Of a DNA stretch of 64,000 bases, positions 14,994 to 23,255 are shown piece by piece. This stretch comes from an uncultured Solobacterium sp. (GTDB lineage Bacteria; Bacillota_I; Bacilli_A; Erysipelotrichales; Erysipelotrichaceae): the NCBI GenBank assembly GCA_900547815.1, contig URHY01000001.1:1-64000 (forward strand), in the 5' to 3' direction. The notes beneath the pieces are model-generated. The model had not been told where the DNA came from and did no database searches. It saw only the letters and a list, made by a program, of their open reading frames with translations. A program made the translations under genes and the position numbers. Within the stretch, counting starts at the first letter, position 1. Each line of letters starts with the position of its first letter.

Positions 14994-15053
14994 GCACGCA
15001 TACAGCACGCTTATAAGTAGCAAAATTAACTCCTCAGTTATCGAAAAGCACGC
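14994..15053. repeat. GCACGC repeats near the left end of B
   Basis: GCACGC at 14994, 15005 (11-bp period) and 15048. The context TTAAGCACGC...TATAAG...GCAAAA.TAACT is repeated at 31968-31999 with one 11-base unit missing. Confidence 0.5.
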
Positions 15054-15164
15054 ACAAAATGTAATTTTACTTTATGTACTTGCCAAAAAGGTAGAAATTG
15101 CGTTTTTTCACATCACCAAGAATTCAGAAGACTTACCAGTACGTTCGGCAATTCCTTCAAAAGA

Positions 15165-15195
15165 AACGCACCAGCAAATGCTGATGCGTTTAATA
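15165..15195. terminator. Bidirectional hairpin after the DUF4143 gene
   Basis: AACGCACCAGCA (15165-15176) pairs with TGCTGATGCGTT (15179-15190) with two mismatches. On the minus strand it lies just downstream of the ATPase gene and is followed by TCTTTTG. Confidence 0.6.
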
Positions 15196-15219
15196 TTTTT
15201 AATCTTACTAATTTTTTGA

Positions 15220-16428
15220 TTATATAGCTTGTTTTTTATTTAGCAACCAATCCCTGATATCAAAAATTTCAATTCCTTCATATGAATACTTTGGATGACC
15301 GGTTTTGGCGATGATAATCTTTGGATATGCATCCTTGATTTGTAAAAGAGGCGCATATTCTCTTTTGAATGTTTCCTCTTCAGTGATATTATCACTTACC
15401 TGAATATAGATTTTTTCACTACCTCTTTGGGCAACAAAATCGATTTCTTTCTGATAAAGCTTTCCAACATAGACATCATAGCCACTACGTAATAATTCAA
15501 GACAGACCATGTTTTCATATACTCTGCCATAATCCATGTTTCTTGTACCAAGAACAGCATAACGTATGCCAATATCACTTAAATAGAACTTTTCTGTGCT
15601 TTCAAGATATTTCTTGCCACGGATATCGTAGCGCTTGATATCATAGAAAACAAAGGCGTTGCACAGGTATTTGATATATTTTCCAATGGTGACATGATTG
15701 GTTGATATGTTCTTTTCGGATAGCATATTGCTGATTCTGCTTGGTGAGGTCAGGTTTGATATATTGTCCATAAGAAATTCACTTAAGCGCTGTAATACCT
15801 GAGTATCTGGCAGGGAATACTTCTGTACAAGATCTCTTGTAACAATTGTTTCATAGACTTCCTTGATATAATCCTTCCTGTCTTTTTCGGTGTTGTAGGC
15901 ATAGGACCCAGCTAATCCACCTTTGATGGTGTAATCTTCAAATAGCTTTTCTATGTCGTGGTTGTTGTCGTAGTAATTACAATATTCTTTGAAACTGAAT
16001 GGATAGACATGAATTTCAATATAACGCCCAGTAAATAGAGTGGCTAAATCTGCACTTAACAAAAAAGCGTTGGAACCGGTGATATAGATATCATATTTTC
16101 TTTTTGAATATAGGCTATTTACAGCCAGTTCAAAATTTGGACACATCTGCACTTCATCAATGAAAAGATAATTCGACTTTCCTTCCACATAACGTTTTTC
16201 AACATAGGCATGAAGCGCATGATACTCTTTCAGGTGTTCAAATGAAAGATCCATAAAGTCAATAAAGATAACGTTGATATTATTAAAGTTGTCTTTCAGA
16301 TACTGGATATACTCCTGCATCAGTATTGACTTACCCGATCTTCTGATACCGGTAATAACTTTTATATCAGGCGTATCCTTCAGATTCTTTATTCGATTTA
16401 GGTATTCAGTTCTTTCAATGGTTTTCAT
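15220..16428 (-). CDS. AAA ATPase with DUF4143 C-terminal domain
   Basis: 402 residues. Walker A is GIRRSGKS (27-34), Walker B LFIDE (88-92), and GSNAFLL resembles the sensor region. The C-terminal ~150 residues (VCLELLRSGYDVYVGKL..., EIDFVAQRG, IYIQVSDNITEEE) form the DUF4143 nuclease-like fold seen in this widespread family. The family's function is unsettled; defence or toxin roles have been suggested. It is monocistronic behind a promoter bracketed by two palindromes. Confidence 0.85.
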   Translation of the reverse strand: MKTIERTEYLNRIKNLKDTPDIKVITGIRRSGKSILMQEYIQYLKDNFNNINVIFIDFMDLSFEHLKEYHALHAYVEKRYVEGKSNYLFIDEVQMCPNFELAVNSLYSKRKYDIYITGSNAFLLSADLATLFTGRYIEIHVYPFSFKEYCNYYDNNHDIEKLFEDYTIKGGLAGSYAYNTEKDRKDYIKEVYETIVTRDLVQKYSLPDTQVLQRLSEFLMDNISNLTSPSRISNMLSEKNISTNHVTIGKYIKYLCNAFVFYDIKRYDIRGKKYLESTEKFYLSDIGIRYAVLGTRNMDYGRVYENMVCLELLRSGYDVYVGKLYQKEIDFVAQRGSEKIYIQVSDNITEEETFKREYAPLLQIKDAYPKIIIAKTGHPKYSYEGIEIFDIRDWLLNKKQAI

Positions 16429-16439
16429 AGTGTTGCCTC

Positions 16440-16563
16440 ACTTTCAAAAAATGAATTTTTTTAAACTTTTGAAAGTCATCTTTACTTGTATTATATCCGA
16501 TTATAATCTTTGTATGCAATATGCCACTTTCAAAAAATAAAAATTTTTAAATTTTTGAAAGTG
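16440..16563 (-). promoter_or_regulatory. DUF4143 promoter flanked by twin palindromes
   Basis: On the minus strand TTGCAT (16514-16519) and TATAAT (16490-16495) have an 18-base spacer. Palindromes ACTTTCAAAA...TTTTGAAAGT at 16440-16476 and CACTTTCAAAA...TTTTGAAAGTG at 16525-16563 bracket it. This is suited to looping by a repressor, possibly the ATPase itself. Confidence 0.6.
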
Positions 16564-16931
16564 AATAGTATGCTTTTAGCTATTATAACTATGTCAATGA
16601 TTCTAAAGAAGCAAACGAATTTGTTTTCCAATGACTATAATTCGTTTATTTCTCTTGTGTCACTGGTTACCAAAGTCATTAGCTGATCATCGTTGTCAAT
16701 CGAACGCCACTCCTATACAGGTTGTTGTTTATCGTACTGGAAATGAATGTTTGGAAGTCATTGTTGGAACGCCAGCTGCTTTGGATGAACTCAAAGTGTT
16801 GATTGCCAAATTATTTGAATATGAAAACTAATAATCAAGTTAAATTAAAAGAAAAAGACCACAGCCAGCGGTAAGCTGGTTCTGGTCAAAAGCGTTCGCA
16901 AAACGTGTGGCCACAGAATGAAATTCTGTGT
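16564..16931. other. Non-coding stretch with two strong hairpins
   Basis: No credible gene. GACCA...GCCAGC and GCTGG...TGGTC pair at 16858-16887, and CACAGAAT (16912-16919) pairs perfectly with ATTCTGTG (16923-16930). Neither has a T run. The rest is unremarkable. Confidence 0.35.
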
Positions 16932-17252
16932 TCAAAGAGGCTTTGGAGAACTGCACTCAACAAGCAAGTGGAAAGGGAAATTGTAGAGTACGGTTCGGTG
17001 TGTATTAACACCTTTGTGACCAACTATTAGTTTTTGATATGTTTGTGATACGTGTGCAGTTGCAAGTAGAGATACACATGTGTGTCTGCAACAATGTGCT
17101 GTTTGATCATATCCAAATCGAACCATAAATGGATTCCAGTAACTATCGTAATAGTTACGATACGTAAAATGTTTTTGATCTGGCGTGTGGAATACATAAT
17201 CACATTGACTCGATTGAAGATGATATGATAGATAATAAGCATATATTATCAA
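16932..17252 (-). pseudogene. Tyrosine integrase C-terminal remnant
   Basis: An ORF of 106 residues preserving only the end of an integrase: FTYRNYYDSYWNPFMVRFGY, then RHTCVSLLA and VGHKG. The normal H-x-x-R is degraded (HCCRHT), the tyrosine region is frameshifted and the N-terminal two thirds are absent. Closest in pattern to the intact integrase of element A. It is probably what remains of element B's own integrase. Confidence 0.75.
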
Positions 17253-17380
17253 ATAATATAAATATGTTGTATTTTCTTAATTAAATATTGCATATTGAAT
17301 GAATATTAATAAACGATTAGAATTAATCATAAGAAATATAAAATAATGTTTGGTTTATGATTTAAGATGTATATATAAAG
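17209..17380 (+). repeat. 172-bp direct repeat, copy 1 (regulator promoter region)
   Basis: Identical as read to 20261-20432 (offset 3052). It holds the promoter and operator-like palindromes for the regulator that follows in each case. Confidence 0.9.
17295..17329 (+). promoter_or_regulatory. Promoter of Rgg-like regulator 1
   Basis: TTGAAT (17295-17300), 17-base spacer, TAGAAT (17318-17323). GATTA-GAAT-TAATC (17316-17329) overlaps the -10 and could be an operator. The same elements occur at 20347-20381. Confidence 0.5.
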
Positions 17381-17424
17381 AAAACTGAACAATTATTTTG
17401 AATTGGAAATAAAGGTGAAAAGTA

Positions 17425-18693
17425 GTGCAAGATAAGTTTAGCCGTATACTAATAGGTAATGTTTTAAAGAGCATTCGAACAGAGAAAAAGATTCCTATAA
17501 AAAAAGTTGCACAGAATATGGATGTGAGTGAAGCGACAATTTCACAATTTGAAACTGGTAAGAATAAACCAACAAATGAGAAGATTGCTTTGTTTACAGA
17601 AATATGTGGGCAAACATTTAATTTTGATTTGGATAGAAATCTAATTATAGATCGTGTATATGATATTTATGGTTTGTATACAGATTTAAAAAAAGAAGAG
17701 TTGAATGAAACTATTAAAATAGTAAAAGATATACATAATATTGCTTGTTCTTATGCTAGATTTGAATATTATCTGATTCTGTATATGGATGCTATCATTA
17801 ACCAAAAAGATGTGGATACAGCTTTATATAAAGGAATTATTGAATTAGGAAAGAATAACTTTTCGGTTAGGGAATTATCCATTTATTACGATATAATGGC
17901 ATTAGAGAAGATATATTCGAATGAAATAAAAGAAGCATTAGGATACTTAGATAAGGCGTTATCTAATAAGGGTAATCATTTAATGATAAATTACCATTAT
18001 TGCAGTATTTACTTGGATTTAGGATATTTTAATTTGGCACAGCAGTATATTCATAAGAGTTTAAGAATGGCAGTTCAACAATTGTCTTTCGATCGATTAT
18101 ATTATTTGCTGTTGAATCAAGGTGTACTTTACATGTATACATCTCGTTATGATGAAGCAAATAATCTGTTTTTAAAGCTATTAAATGAATCCATTAAAAG
18201 ACAAAATGAAATCATGAAGTATTGTATTTTATCAAATTTAGTTTTTACTTCGCTGATTCAAAAAGATATAAAAAGCGGATTTGATTATCTAAACAGAATC
18301 GATGAACAATTTACAGATGACTTAGATTTAAAAATGTATAAATGTCTTCTATACTATTTTAGCCATGAATATACGAAATCAAAAGAGTGTATTGCTTCTT
18401 TTTTAAGAGATGTAAAGAATTCAAAATATCATGAGAATTTTATCCGTGCTTTAAAATGTATGATGGATAATAAACCTATGAAAGCCATCGATAATTTTGA
18501 AACCTGTTATCAAATCGCATTAAAAAATGGACAATATGATAGAGCAATTTTTGTTTTAAAACAATTGAATGAGTTATATCTTGATTGTGGATTACAAAAT
18601 AAATTAAGAAAAGTGAAAGAATTACAAGAAAATTTCTACAAGATGTCATATGCGAATCAAATAATTGAAGATATAGAGCTAAAACTTAATTAA
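17425..18693 (+). CDS. Rgg-like HTH/TPR transcriptional regulator 1
   Basis: 422 residues from GTG 17425, preceded by AAAGGTGA. An N-terminal XRE HTH (residues 8-62, IPIKKVAQNMDVSEATISQFE) is followed by ~350 residues of helical TPR-like repeats, the layout of the Rgg/PlcR/PrgX group that bind peptide pheromones. Close paralogue of the gene at 20474; the last ~45 residues are nearly identical. Located upstream of relic biosynthetic DNA and ABC transporters, it may have been a quorum-type switch for them. The peptide ligand is unknown. Confidence 0.8.
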   Translation: MQDKFSRILIGNVLKSIRTEKKIPIKKVAQNMDVSEATISQFETGKNKPTNEKIALFTEICGQTFNFDLDRNLIIDRVYDIYGLYTDLKKEELNETIKIVKDIHNIACSYARFEYYLILYMDAIINQKDVDTALYKGIIELGKNNFSVRELSIYYDIMALEKIYSNEIKEALGYLDKALSNKGNHLMINYHYCSIYLDLGYFNLAQQYIHKSLRMAVQQLSFDRLYYLLLNQGVLYMYTSRYDEANNLFLKLLNESIKRQNEIMKYCILSNLVFTSLIQKDIKSGFDYLNRIDEQFTDDLDLKMYKCLLYYFSHEYTKSKECIASFLRDVKNSKYHENFIRALKCMMDNKPMKAIDNFETCYQIALKNGQYDRAIFVLKQLNELYLDCGLQNKLRKVKELQENFYKMSYANQIIEDIELKLN

Positions 18694-18771
18694 AAAATTA
18701 GGATTGTCTTTTAAAGGCTATTCGTATATATTGAATTTAGAAGAGCTCTTTTAGAAGAAAGTATATTTAAA

Positions 18772-18897
18772 ATGAAATAATCACTTTATAATTATTGTTT
18801 TAAAAATAGAGACAATATAATCATATTCAATGCAAGAATTAATGCATTGGCAAAGCTAAGTCTAGATGAGTATGAACAATTAAAAAATGTGATTTAG
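18772..18897 (+). pseudogene. Relic resembling a radical-SAM peptide maturase N-terminus, copy 1
   Basis: Frame 18772-18897 reads M-K-stop-SLYNYCFKNRDNIIIFNAR then LDEYEQLKNVI. The pattern S-x-Y-N...IIxFNAxxxALAxLxxxEYE resembles the start of SPASM radical-SAM RiPP maturases. An early TAA and the missing remainder make it a relic. A second version lies at 22153-22257. Assignment rests on pattern memory only. Confidence 0.4.
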
Positions 18898-18949
18898 ATA
18901 CAAAAAACACAATTACTAAAATTTTATAATAAGAAAGAGGGTGTCTTAA

Positions 18950-19165
18950 ATGAAAAAATATGTGGATGCATTCCTTGTGATTATAGGATTATTAATTATT
19001 GTTGGTACAGTAATCTGTTATTTATTCTATAATTTAAATTCAACTACCATGTATGCCATCTGTGGCATTGTTCTAGTAATAATGGTTGTATTACTATATA
19101 TTAGAAACTATAAGAACAATCATTATGGTGGCAAATTCAAAAATGATTTTCCTGATGCACATTAA
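18950..19165 (+). CDS. Small two-helix membrane protein
   Basis: 71 residues with two transmembrane segments (residues 6-28 VDAFLVIIGLLIIVG..., and 34-53 YAICGIVLVIMVVLLYI) and a charged C-terminus. AAAGAGGGTG precedes the ATG. It sits between the relic maturase DNA and the broken hydrolase; an immunity-like role is conceivable but unsupported. Confidence 0.55.
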   Translation: MKKYVDAFLVIIGLLIIVGTVICYLFYNLNSTTMYAICGIVLVIMVVLLYIRNYKNNHYGGKFKNDFPDAH

Positions 19166-19274
19166 TCCAATTATTATTGATTTTATGTGTGAATTAAGTT
19201 TTCTCAATAAAAGAGTGTCACTTGTTTATGGTGATACTTTTTTGACTGTTTATTTCTCGTTTTCATCAACATAG

Positions 19275-20240
19275 ATACACCCAAAATTTATTGGAACATT
19301 TAGTGTGTTGGCACAGGATGGTGGATCAAATAGTGCAATTGTTTCTCTAAGTGATGAAGTCATTGTGTATGAAGATACAATTCGAAAATGTGCAAAAGAA
19401 TATGATATTGAGGATTATGTCTCTTTGTTGCAGGCTATTATGATGCAGGAGTCAGGAGGAAAAGAAAATGATCCAATGCAGGCAAGTGAGTCAGGGTATA
19501 ATACAAAATATCCTAGAGTACCTAATGGAATTACGGATCCTGAGTATTCCATTGAAGTGGGAACACATACTTTTTCAGATTGTTTAAAGAAAGCAAAAGT
19601 AAAGGATTCATCCGACACAGAACGTATATATTTGGCTTTGCAAGGATATAATTACGGCTCTGGCTATATTGAATGGGCAATTCGTAATTTTGGTGGATAT
19701 TCTAAATATAATGCATAACAGTTTTCTGACAATAAAAAACAAGAGTTAAATGTATCCGGCTATGGGGATCCTTCTTATGTTGATCATGTTATGAGATATG
19801 TAGGGATCACTTTTAGAGGAGGTACAAATCCTAATTTGAATAATCTAGAAGCCTGGGTGACAAAGAATCCATACGCACAGGCCGGATTATATGGACAATG
19901 TACATGGTTTGCTTGGGGAAGATTCTATGAATTATATGGCTATGATCCTGGCTTTAGTGGAGATGGAAGTAGTTGTGTGAAGGAATTGGTGGCAGCATAT
20001 CCAGATAAATTTGAACGATCTTCTTCGCCAAAAGCTGGTGCAGTGTTCTCTGCTATTGGACACAATCATGTTGGTATAGTCATTACAGTAAAAGATAATA
20101 CATTAACTGTTCAAGAAGGCAATCTTGATGGCATTACAAATACGTTTCAAGACGCAAAAAAAGATTGGTAAACAAAATCCTACACGTTAGATCAATTAAG
20201 ATCTATATACGGAGGAGTAGTGTTTGCTAATCCAAAATAA
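19275..20240 (+). pseudogene. CwlT-like lysozyme/CHAP cell-wall hydrolase, interrupted
   Basis: One frame contains a lysozyme/SLT-like domain (LLQAIMMQESGG...DPMQASE, ...YNYGSGYIEWA), then a TAA at 19716, a CHAP domain (YGQCTWFAWGRFYE, HNHVGIV, VQEGNLDG), a second TAA at 20169 and the natural end VVFANPK at 20238. The membrane anchor at the N-terminus is missing. This two-domain architecture is that of the CwlT/Orf14 hydrolases of Tn916-like conjugative elements. Both stops could come from CAA. Confidence 0.8.
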
Positions 20241-20260
20241 AAGTATGATTATCACAGTGC

Positions 20261-20432
20261 CTCGATTGAAGATGATATGATAGATAATAAGCATATATTA
20301 TCAAATAATATAAATATGTTGTATTTTCTTAATTAAATATTGCATATTGAATGAATATTAATAAACGATTAGAATTAATCATAAGAAATATAAAATAATG
20401 TTTGGTTTATGATTTAAGATGTATATATAAAG
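20261..20432 (+). repeat. 172-bp direct repeat, copy 2
   Basis: Identical to 17209-17380; carries the promoter (TTGAAT 20347, TAGAAT 20370) of the second regulator. Weaker similarity extends a dozen bases further left. Confidence 0.9.
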
Positions 20433-20473
20433 GAAATGAACCATCATTTGCATTGGAAACAAAGGTGAGAAAT

Positions 20474-21745
20474 GTGTCAAATAATATAAATAGGTCATTG
20501 ATTGGCAATATTTTAAAGAGCATTAGGGTTGAAAAAAATATTCCAATGAAAAAAATAGCATCTGCTTTGAAAGTAAGTGAATCTACTGTTTCCCAGATTG
20601 AAACAGGTAAGAATTCAGCAACTAAAGAGAAGATAAATGAAATTTGTCATGTATGTGGTTGTTCGTTTGATTATAAAACCGATAGAAAAAAGATGATTGA
20701 TTTAGTTCTGTATATTTATGCTCAATATTCAAATTTATCAACAGATGAAATGAATTCTACAATAGAAGAAGTTAAAAACAATTCTTTCATTAGCTGCTCT
20801 TATGCACGATTTGAATATTATCTAATTCTATATATGGATGGAATTATCAATCAAAATAATGAAGATGCACAACTGTTTAAAAGAATTCTTGAAATAGGAA
20901 AAAGTTCATTTTCAAATAAGGAATTATCTATTTATTATGATATAAAAGCGCTAGAAAAAATGTATTTGAACGATAGTATAAAAGCTTTGGAGTATTTAAA
21001 TCAATCGCGATTATATGATAATGAGTTTTTAATGAATCATTATCATTATTGCAGTATTTATTTGAATTTGGGATATTATACTTTGGCACAAAAATATATT
21101 CGCAAAAGTATAGAGATTGCGATTAAAGAAGTTTCTTTTGAAAGATTATGTTATTTATTATTGAACCAAGGAGTACTGTATTTGAATACAGAACAATATG
21201 TTGAAGCTGAAAATTTGAATCTAAAGCTGTTAAAAGAATCAAAAATACGAAATGAAGAATTTCTAAAATATTGTATTCTATCTAATTTAGTATTGATTTC
21301 TTTACTACAAAAGAATTATGAGAATGGATTTAAGTATTTAGGAATGGTAGATCAGAAATACTTGGAAGACGATTATGATTTAGTTTTGTATAGGATTTTG
21401 CTTCATTTATTTATTAAAGATTATACATTAGCAAAAAAATATATACGACAATCTCTAAGTAACAATAGTATAGGTAAATATTATAAGAATTTCTTTCAAG
21501 GTTTAAAATACTTGATTGATAATAAGCGTGAAAAGGCTATTGAGCGTATAGAAAGTTGCTATAATTTAGCTTTGACTGCAGGTGAAGTTGACAGAGCTAT
21601 GTTAGTTTTAAAACTACTAAATGAGTTATATCTTGATTGTAGATTACAAAATAAATTAAGAAAAGTGAAAGAATTACAAGAAAATTTCTACAAAATGTCA
21701 TATGCGAACCAAATAATTGAAGATATAGGGCTAAAACTTAATTAA
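20474..21745 (+). CDS. Rgg-like HTH/TPR transcriptional regulator 2
   Basis: 423 residues from GTG 20474 (AAAGGTGA upstream, the same arrangement as the paralogue); an upstream in-frame ATG at 20402 falls inside the repeated promoter DNA. HTH at residues ~8-62 (IPMKKIASALKVSESTVSQIE) and TPR-like helical remainder. The body differs clearly from copy 1 while the promoter and the last ~130 coding bases are nearly identical, which suggests recombination or selection for distinct ligand pockets. Confidence 0.8.
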   Translation: MSNNINRSLIGNILKSIRVEKNIPMKKIASALKVSESTVSQIETGKNSATKEKINEICHVCGCSFDYKTDRKKMIDLVLYIYAQYSNLSTDEMNSTIEEVKNNSFISCSYARFEYYLILYMDGIINQNNEDAQLFKRILEIGKSSFSNKELSIYYDIKALEKMYLNDSIKALEYLNQSRLYDNEFLMNHYHYCSIYLNLGYYTLAQKYIRKSIEIAIKEVSFERLCYLLLNQGVLYLNTEQYVEAENLNLKLLKESKIRNEEFLKYCILSNLVLISLLQKNYENGFKYLGMVDQKYLEDDYDLVLYRILLHLFIKDYTLAKKYIRQSLSNNSIGKYYKNFFQGLKYLIDNKREKAIERIESCYNLALTAGEVDRAMLVLKLLNELYLDCRLQNKLRKVKELQENFYKMSYANQIIEDIGLKLN

Positions 21746-21922
21746 AAAATTGATATTGTTTTTTTATTACAATTACTTTATATTGAAATTAGAAAGAGCA
21801 TTTTAATCAATTGAATTGTAATGAAATATATTATAGTTCATATTTTGTGAGCTGGCTTTAGGGTATCATTCTCAAGGTTTAGCTCATGAAGTGACGTCAA
21901 ATATACTATATTATAATTGGAA

Positions 21923-22007
21923 TTGACATAAGTATACTGCTTATGTATGTATTCAAAATGGTATCCTTCTCCGTCTTAAAACAACGGAAGCTTGGATACT
22001 TTTTTTG
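21923..22007 (+). ncRNA. Very short promoter-terminator unit
   Basis: TTGACA (21923-21928), 17 bases, TATGTA (21946-21951), with the inverted repeat ACATAAG-N7-CTTATGT inside the promoter. A terminator follows at once: GTATCC (21961-21966) with GGATAC (21994-21999), inner CCGT/ACGG, then TTTTTTT. The transcript would be about 50 nt. Confidence 0.45.
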
Positions 22008-22055
22008 ATTTGTCTTATTTATTCGAAATTCTTTTAATGATTCTATTACGTATTA

Positions 22056-22103
22056 TGAAAAACTTAATTAAAAAGTTGATATTGCTTTTTTATTACAATT
22101 AAT
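22056..22103 (+). CDS. Possible 15-residue hydrophobic peptide
   Basis: The ATG at 22056 opens MKNLIKKLILLFYYN, a short basic-hydrophobic peptide of the general style of Rgg-partner pheromone precursors. However, no ribosome-binding site is visible and the DNA is a third copy of the 3' flank of the regulator genes, so it may be accidental. Confidence 0.2.
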
Positions 22104-22152
22104 TTATTCTGAAATCAGAAAGAGTTTTTTTTAATGGATATTTGCAATTGCA

Positions 22153-22257
22153 ATGAAACGATCACTATATAATACTTGTTTTTTAAATGGTGACAATACA
22201 ATCATATTCAATGCAAGAACTAATGCACCGGCTAAACCAAGTCTAGTGGAAATATAG
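22153..22257 (+). pseudogene. Relic resembling a radical-SAM maturase N-terminus, copy 2
   Basis: Open frame of 34 codons: MKRSLYNTCF...GDNTIIFNARTNAPAKPSLVE, then TAG. About 100 bases align with 18770-18875. It keeps the ATG lost in copy 1 but ends abruptly. Could be a tiny functional peptide instead. Confidence 0.35.
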
Positions 22258-22313
22258 TATCTATGAGATAAATAAAGTGTAAACCGAATTATGGATTTAA
22301 GCTATAAGTATTT

Positions 22314-22345
22314 AAGAGATAACATTTTGTTGTCTCTTATTATTT
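22314..22345 (+). terminator. Hairpin in the leader of the ABC cluster
   Basis: AAGAGATAACA (22314-22324) pairs with TGTTGTCTCTT (22328-22338), followed by ATTATTT. It is a possible attenuator 35 bases before the first ABC gene. Confidence 0.5.
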
Positions 22346-22372
22346 AGGAAAGGAATATGGGGGAATATATAT

Positions 22373-23251
22373 ATGGAAATACTCAAAGTAGAAGGTGTTT
22401 CAAAACAGATTAAAAATCATAGGATTTTAGATAATATTAGTTTTTCAATATTTGAAAATGAAATTGTAGGATTGATTGGGCCAAATGGTGCTGGAAAAAG
22501 TACAATTATGAAATGTATTACAGGACTATATCATATGAACGAAGGGAAAATTACTATCTGTGGACATGATTTAAAGAGCGATTCATCCAATGCGTTAAAA
22601 AATATAGGTGTAAGTATTGAATATCCATCTTTATATCCAGAGTTATCTGGACATGAACATTTTAAAATCATGGCAAATTGGAAGCATTTAGATTCTAAAA
22701 GAATTGAGGAAATGGAGCAATTCAGTGATTTAAAGGATGGCTTATATCGAGCCACAGAACATTATTCGATGGGAATGAAACAAAGATTAGTATTGGCTTT
22801 GGCTATGATGTCCAAACCTAAATTGCTTATTATTGATGAGCCTACGAATGGTTTAGATCCACAAGCTATATTTGATTTAAGAAATAAGCTTTTAACTATA
22901 CGAAATGAAGGAACAAGTATTTTATTATCTTCTCATCAGCTAAGTGAACTCGATAAATTAGCTGATCGAGCTTTATTTATTAAAAGTGGAAAGTTGATCA
23001 AAGAGAAGAATATGGACGAACTTCGTCAAAATCATTCGATTTATCGATTAGAAGTTTCTAATCCGAAAGATGTATTGCTTCTTTTAAAAAATTCTTTTAT
23101 TAAAGAGCATGTTCTTTACATGCAATGTGATTCCAAAGAAGAATTTTCTAAATCCTTGCAAATACTGATTCAAAATGACATTTTAGTGTATTCTTTAGCT
23201 GAAGTACATCAGGATTTGGAAACATATTATAAGGAATTATATAAGGGTTAA
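22373..23251 (+). CDS. ABC transporter ATPase (BcrA/lantibiotic-immunity type) 1
   Basis: 292 residues. Walker A GPNGAGKST (36-44), signature YSMGMKQRL (131-139), Walker B LLIIDEP with Glu156, and the H-loop SSHQLSE. The M-G-M-K-Q-R signature is typical of the DrrA/BcrA/LanF group that pairs with separate permeases to remove peptide antibiotics. Followed 4 bases later by a permease gene. Confidence 0.88.
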   Translation: MEILKVEGVSKQIKNHRILDNISFSIFENEIVGLIGPNGAGKSTIMKCITGLYHMNEGKITICGHDLKSDSSNALKNIGVSIEYPSLYPELSGHEHFKIMANWKHLDSKRIEEMEQFSDLKDGLYRATEHYSMGMKQRLVLALAMMSKPKLLIIDEPTNGLDPQAIFDLRNKLLTIRNEGTSILLSSHQLSELDKLADRALFIKSGKLIKEKNMDELRQNHSIYRLEVSNPKDVLLLLKNSFIKEHVLYMQCDSKEEFSKSLQILIQNDILVYSLAEVHQDLETYYKELYKG

Positions 23252-23255
23252 GCGT

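Noticed and set aside
14974-15219. 81-codon ORF on the plus strand after element A
   Set aside because: It crosses the GCACGC repeats and a terminator hairpin, has no ribosome-binding site and no domain pattern.
16631-16831. 66-codon ORF on the plus strand
   Set aside because: No recognisable domain or start signal; it lies in decayed DNA between the ATPase promoter and the integrase remnant.
19716-20171. Stop-codon reassignment of TAA in the CwlT-like gene
   Set aside because: Intact genes throughout the window end in TAA, and the gene also lacks its N-terminus, so ordinary decay explains it.
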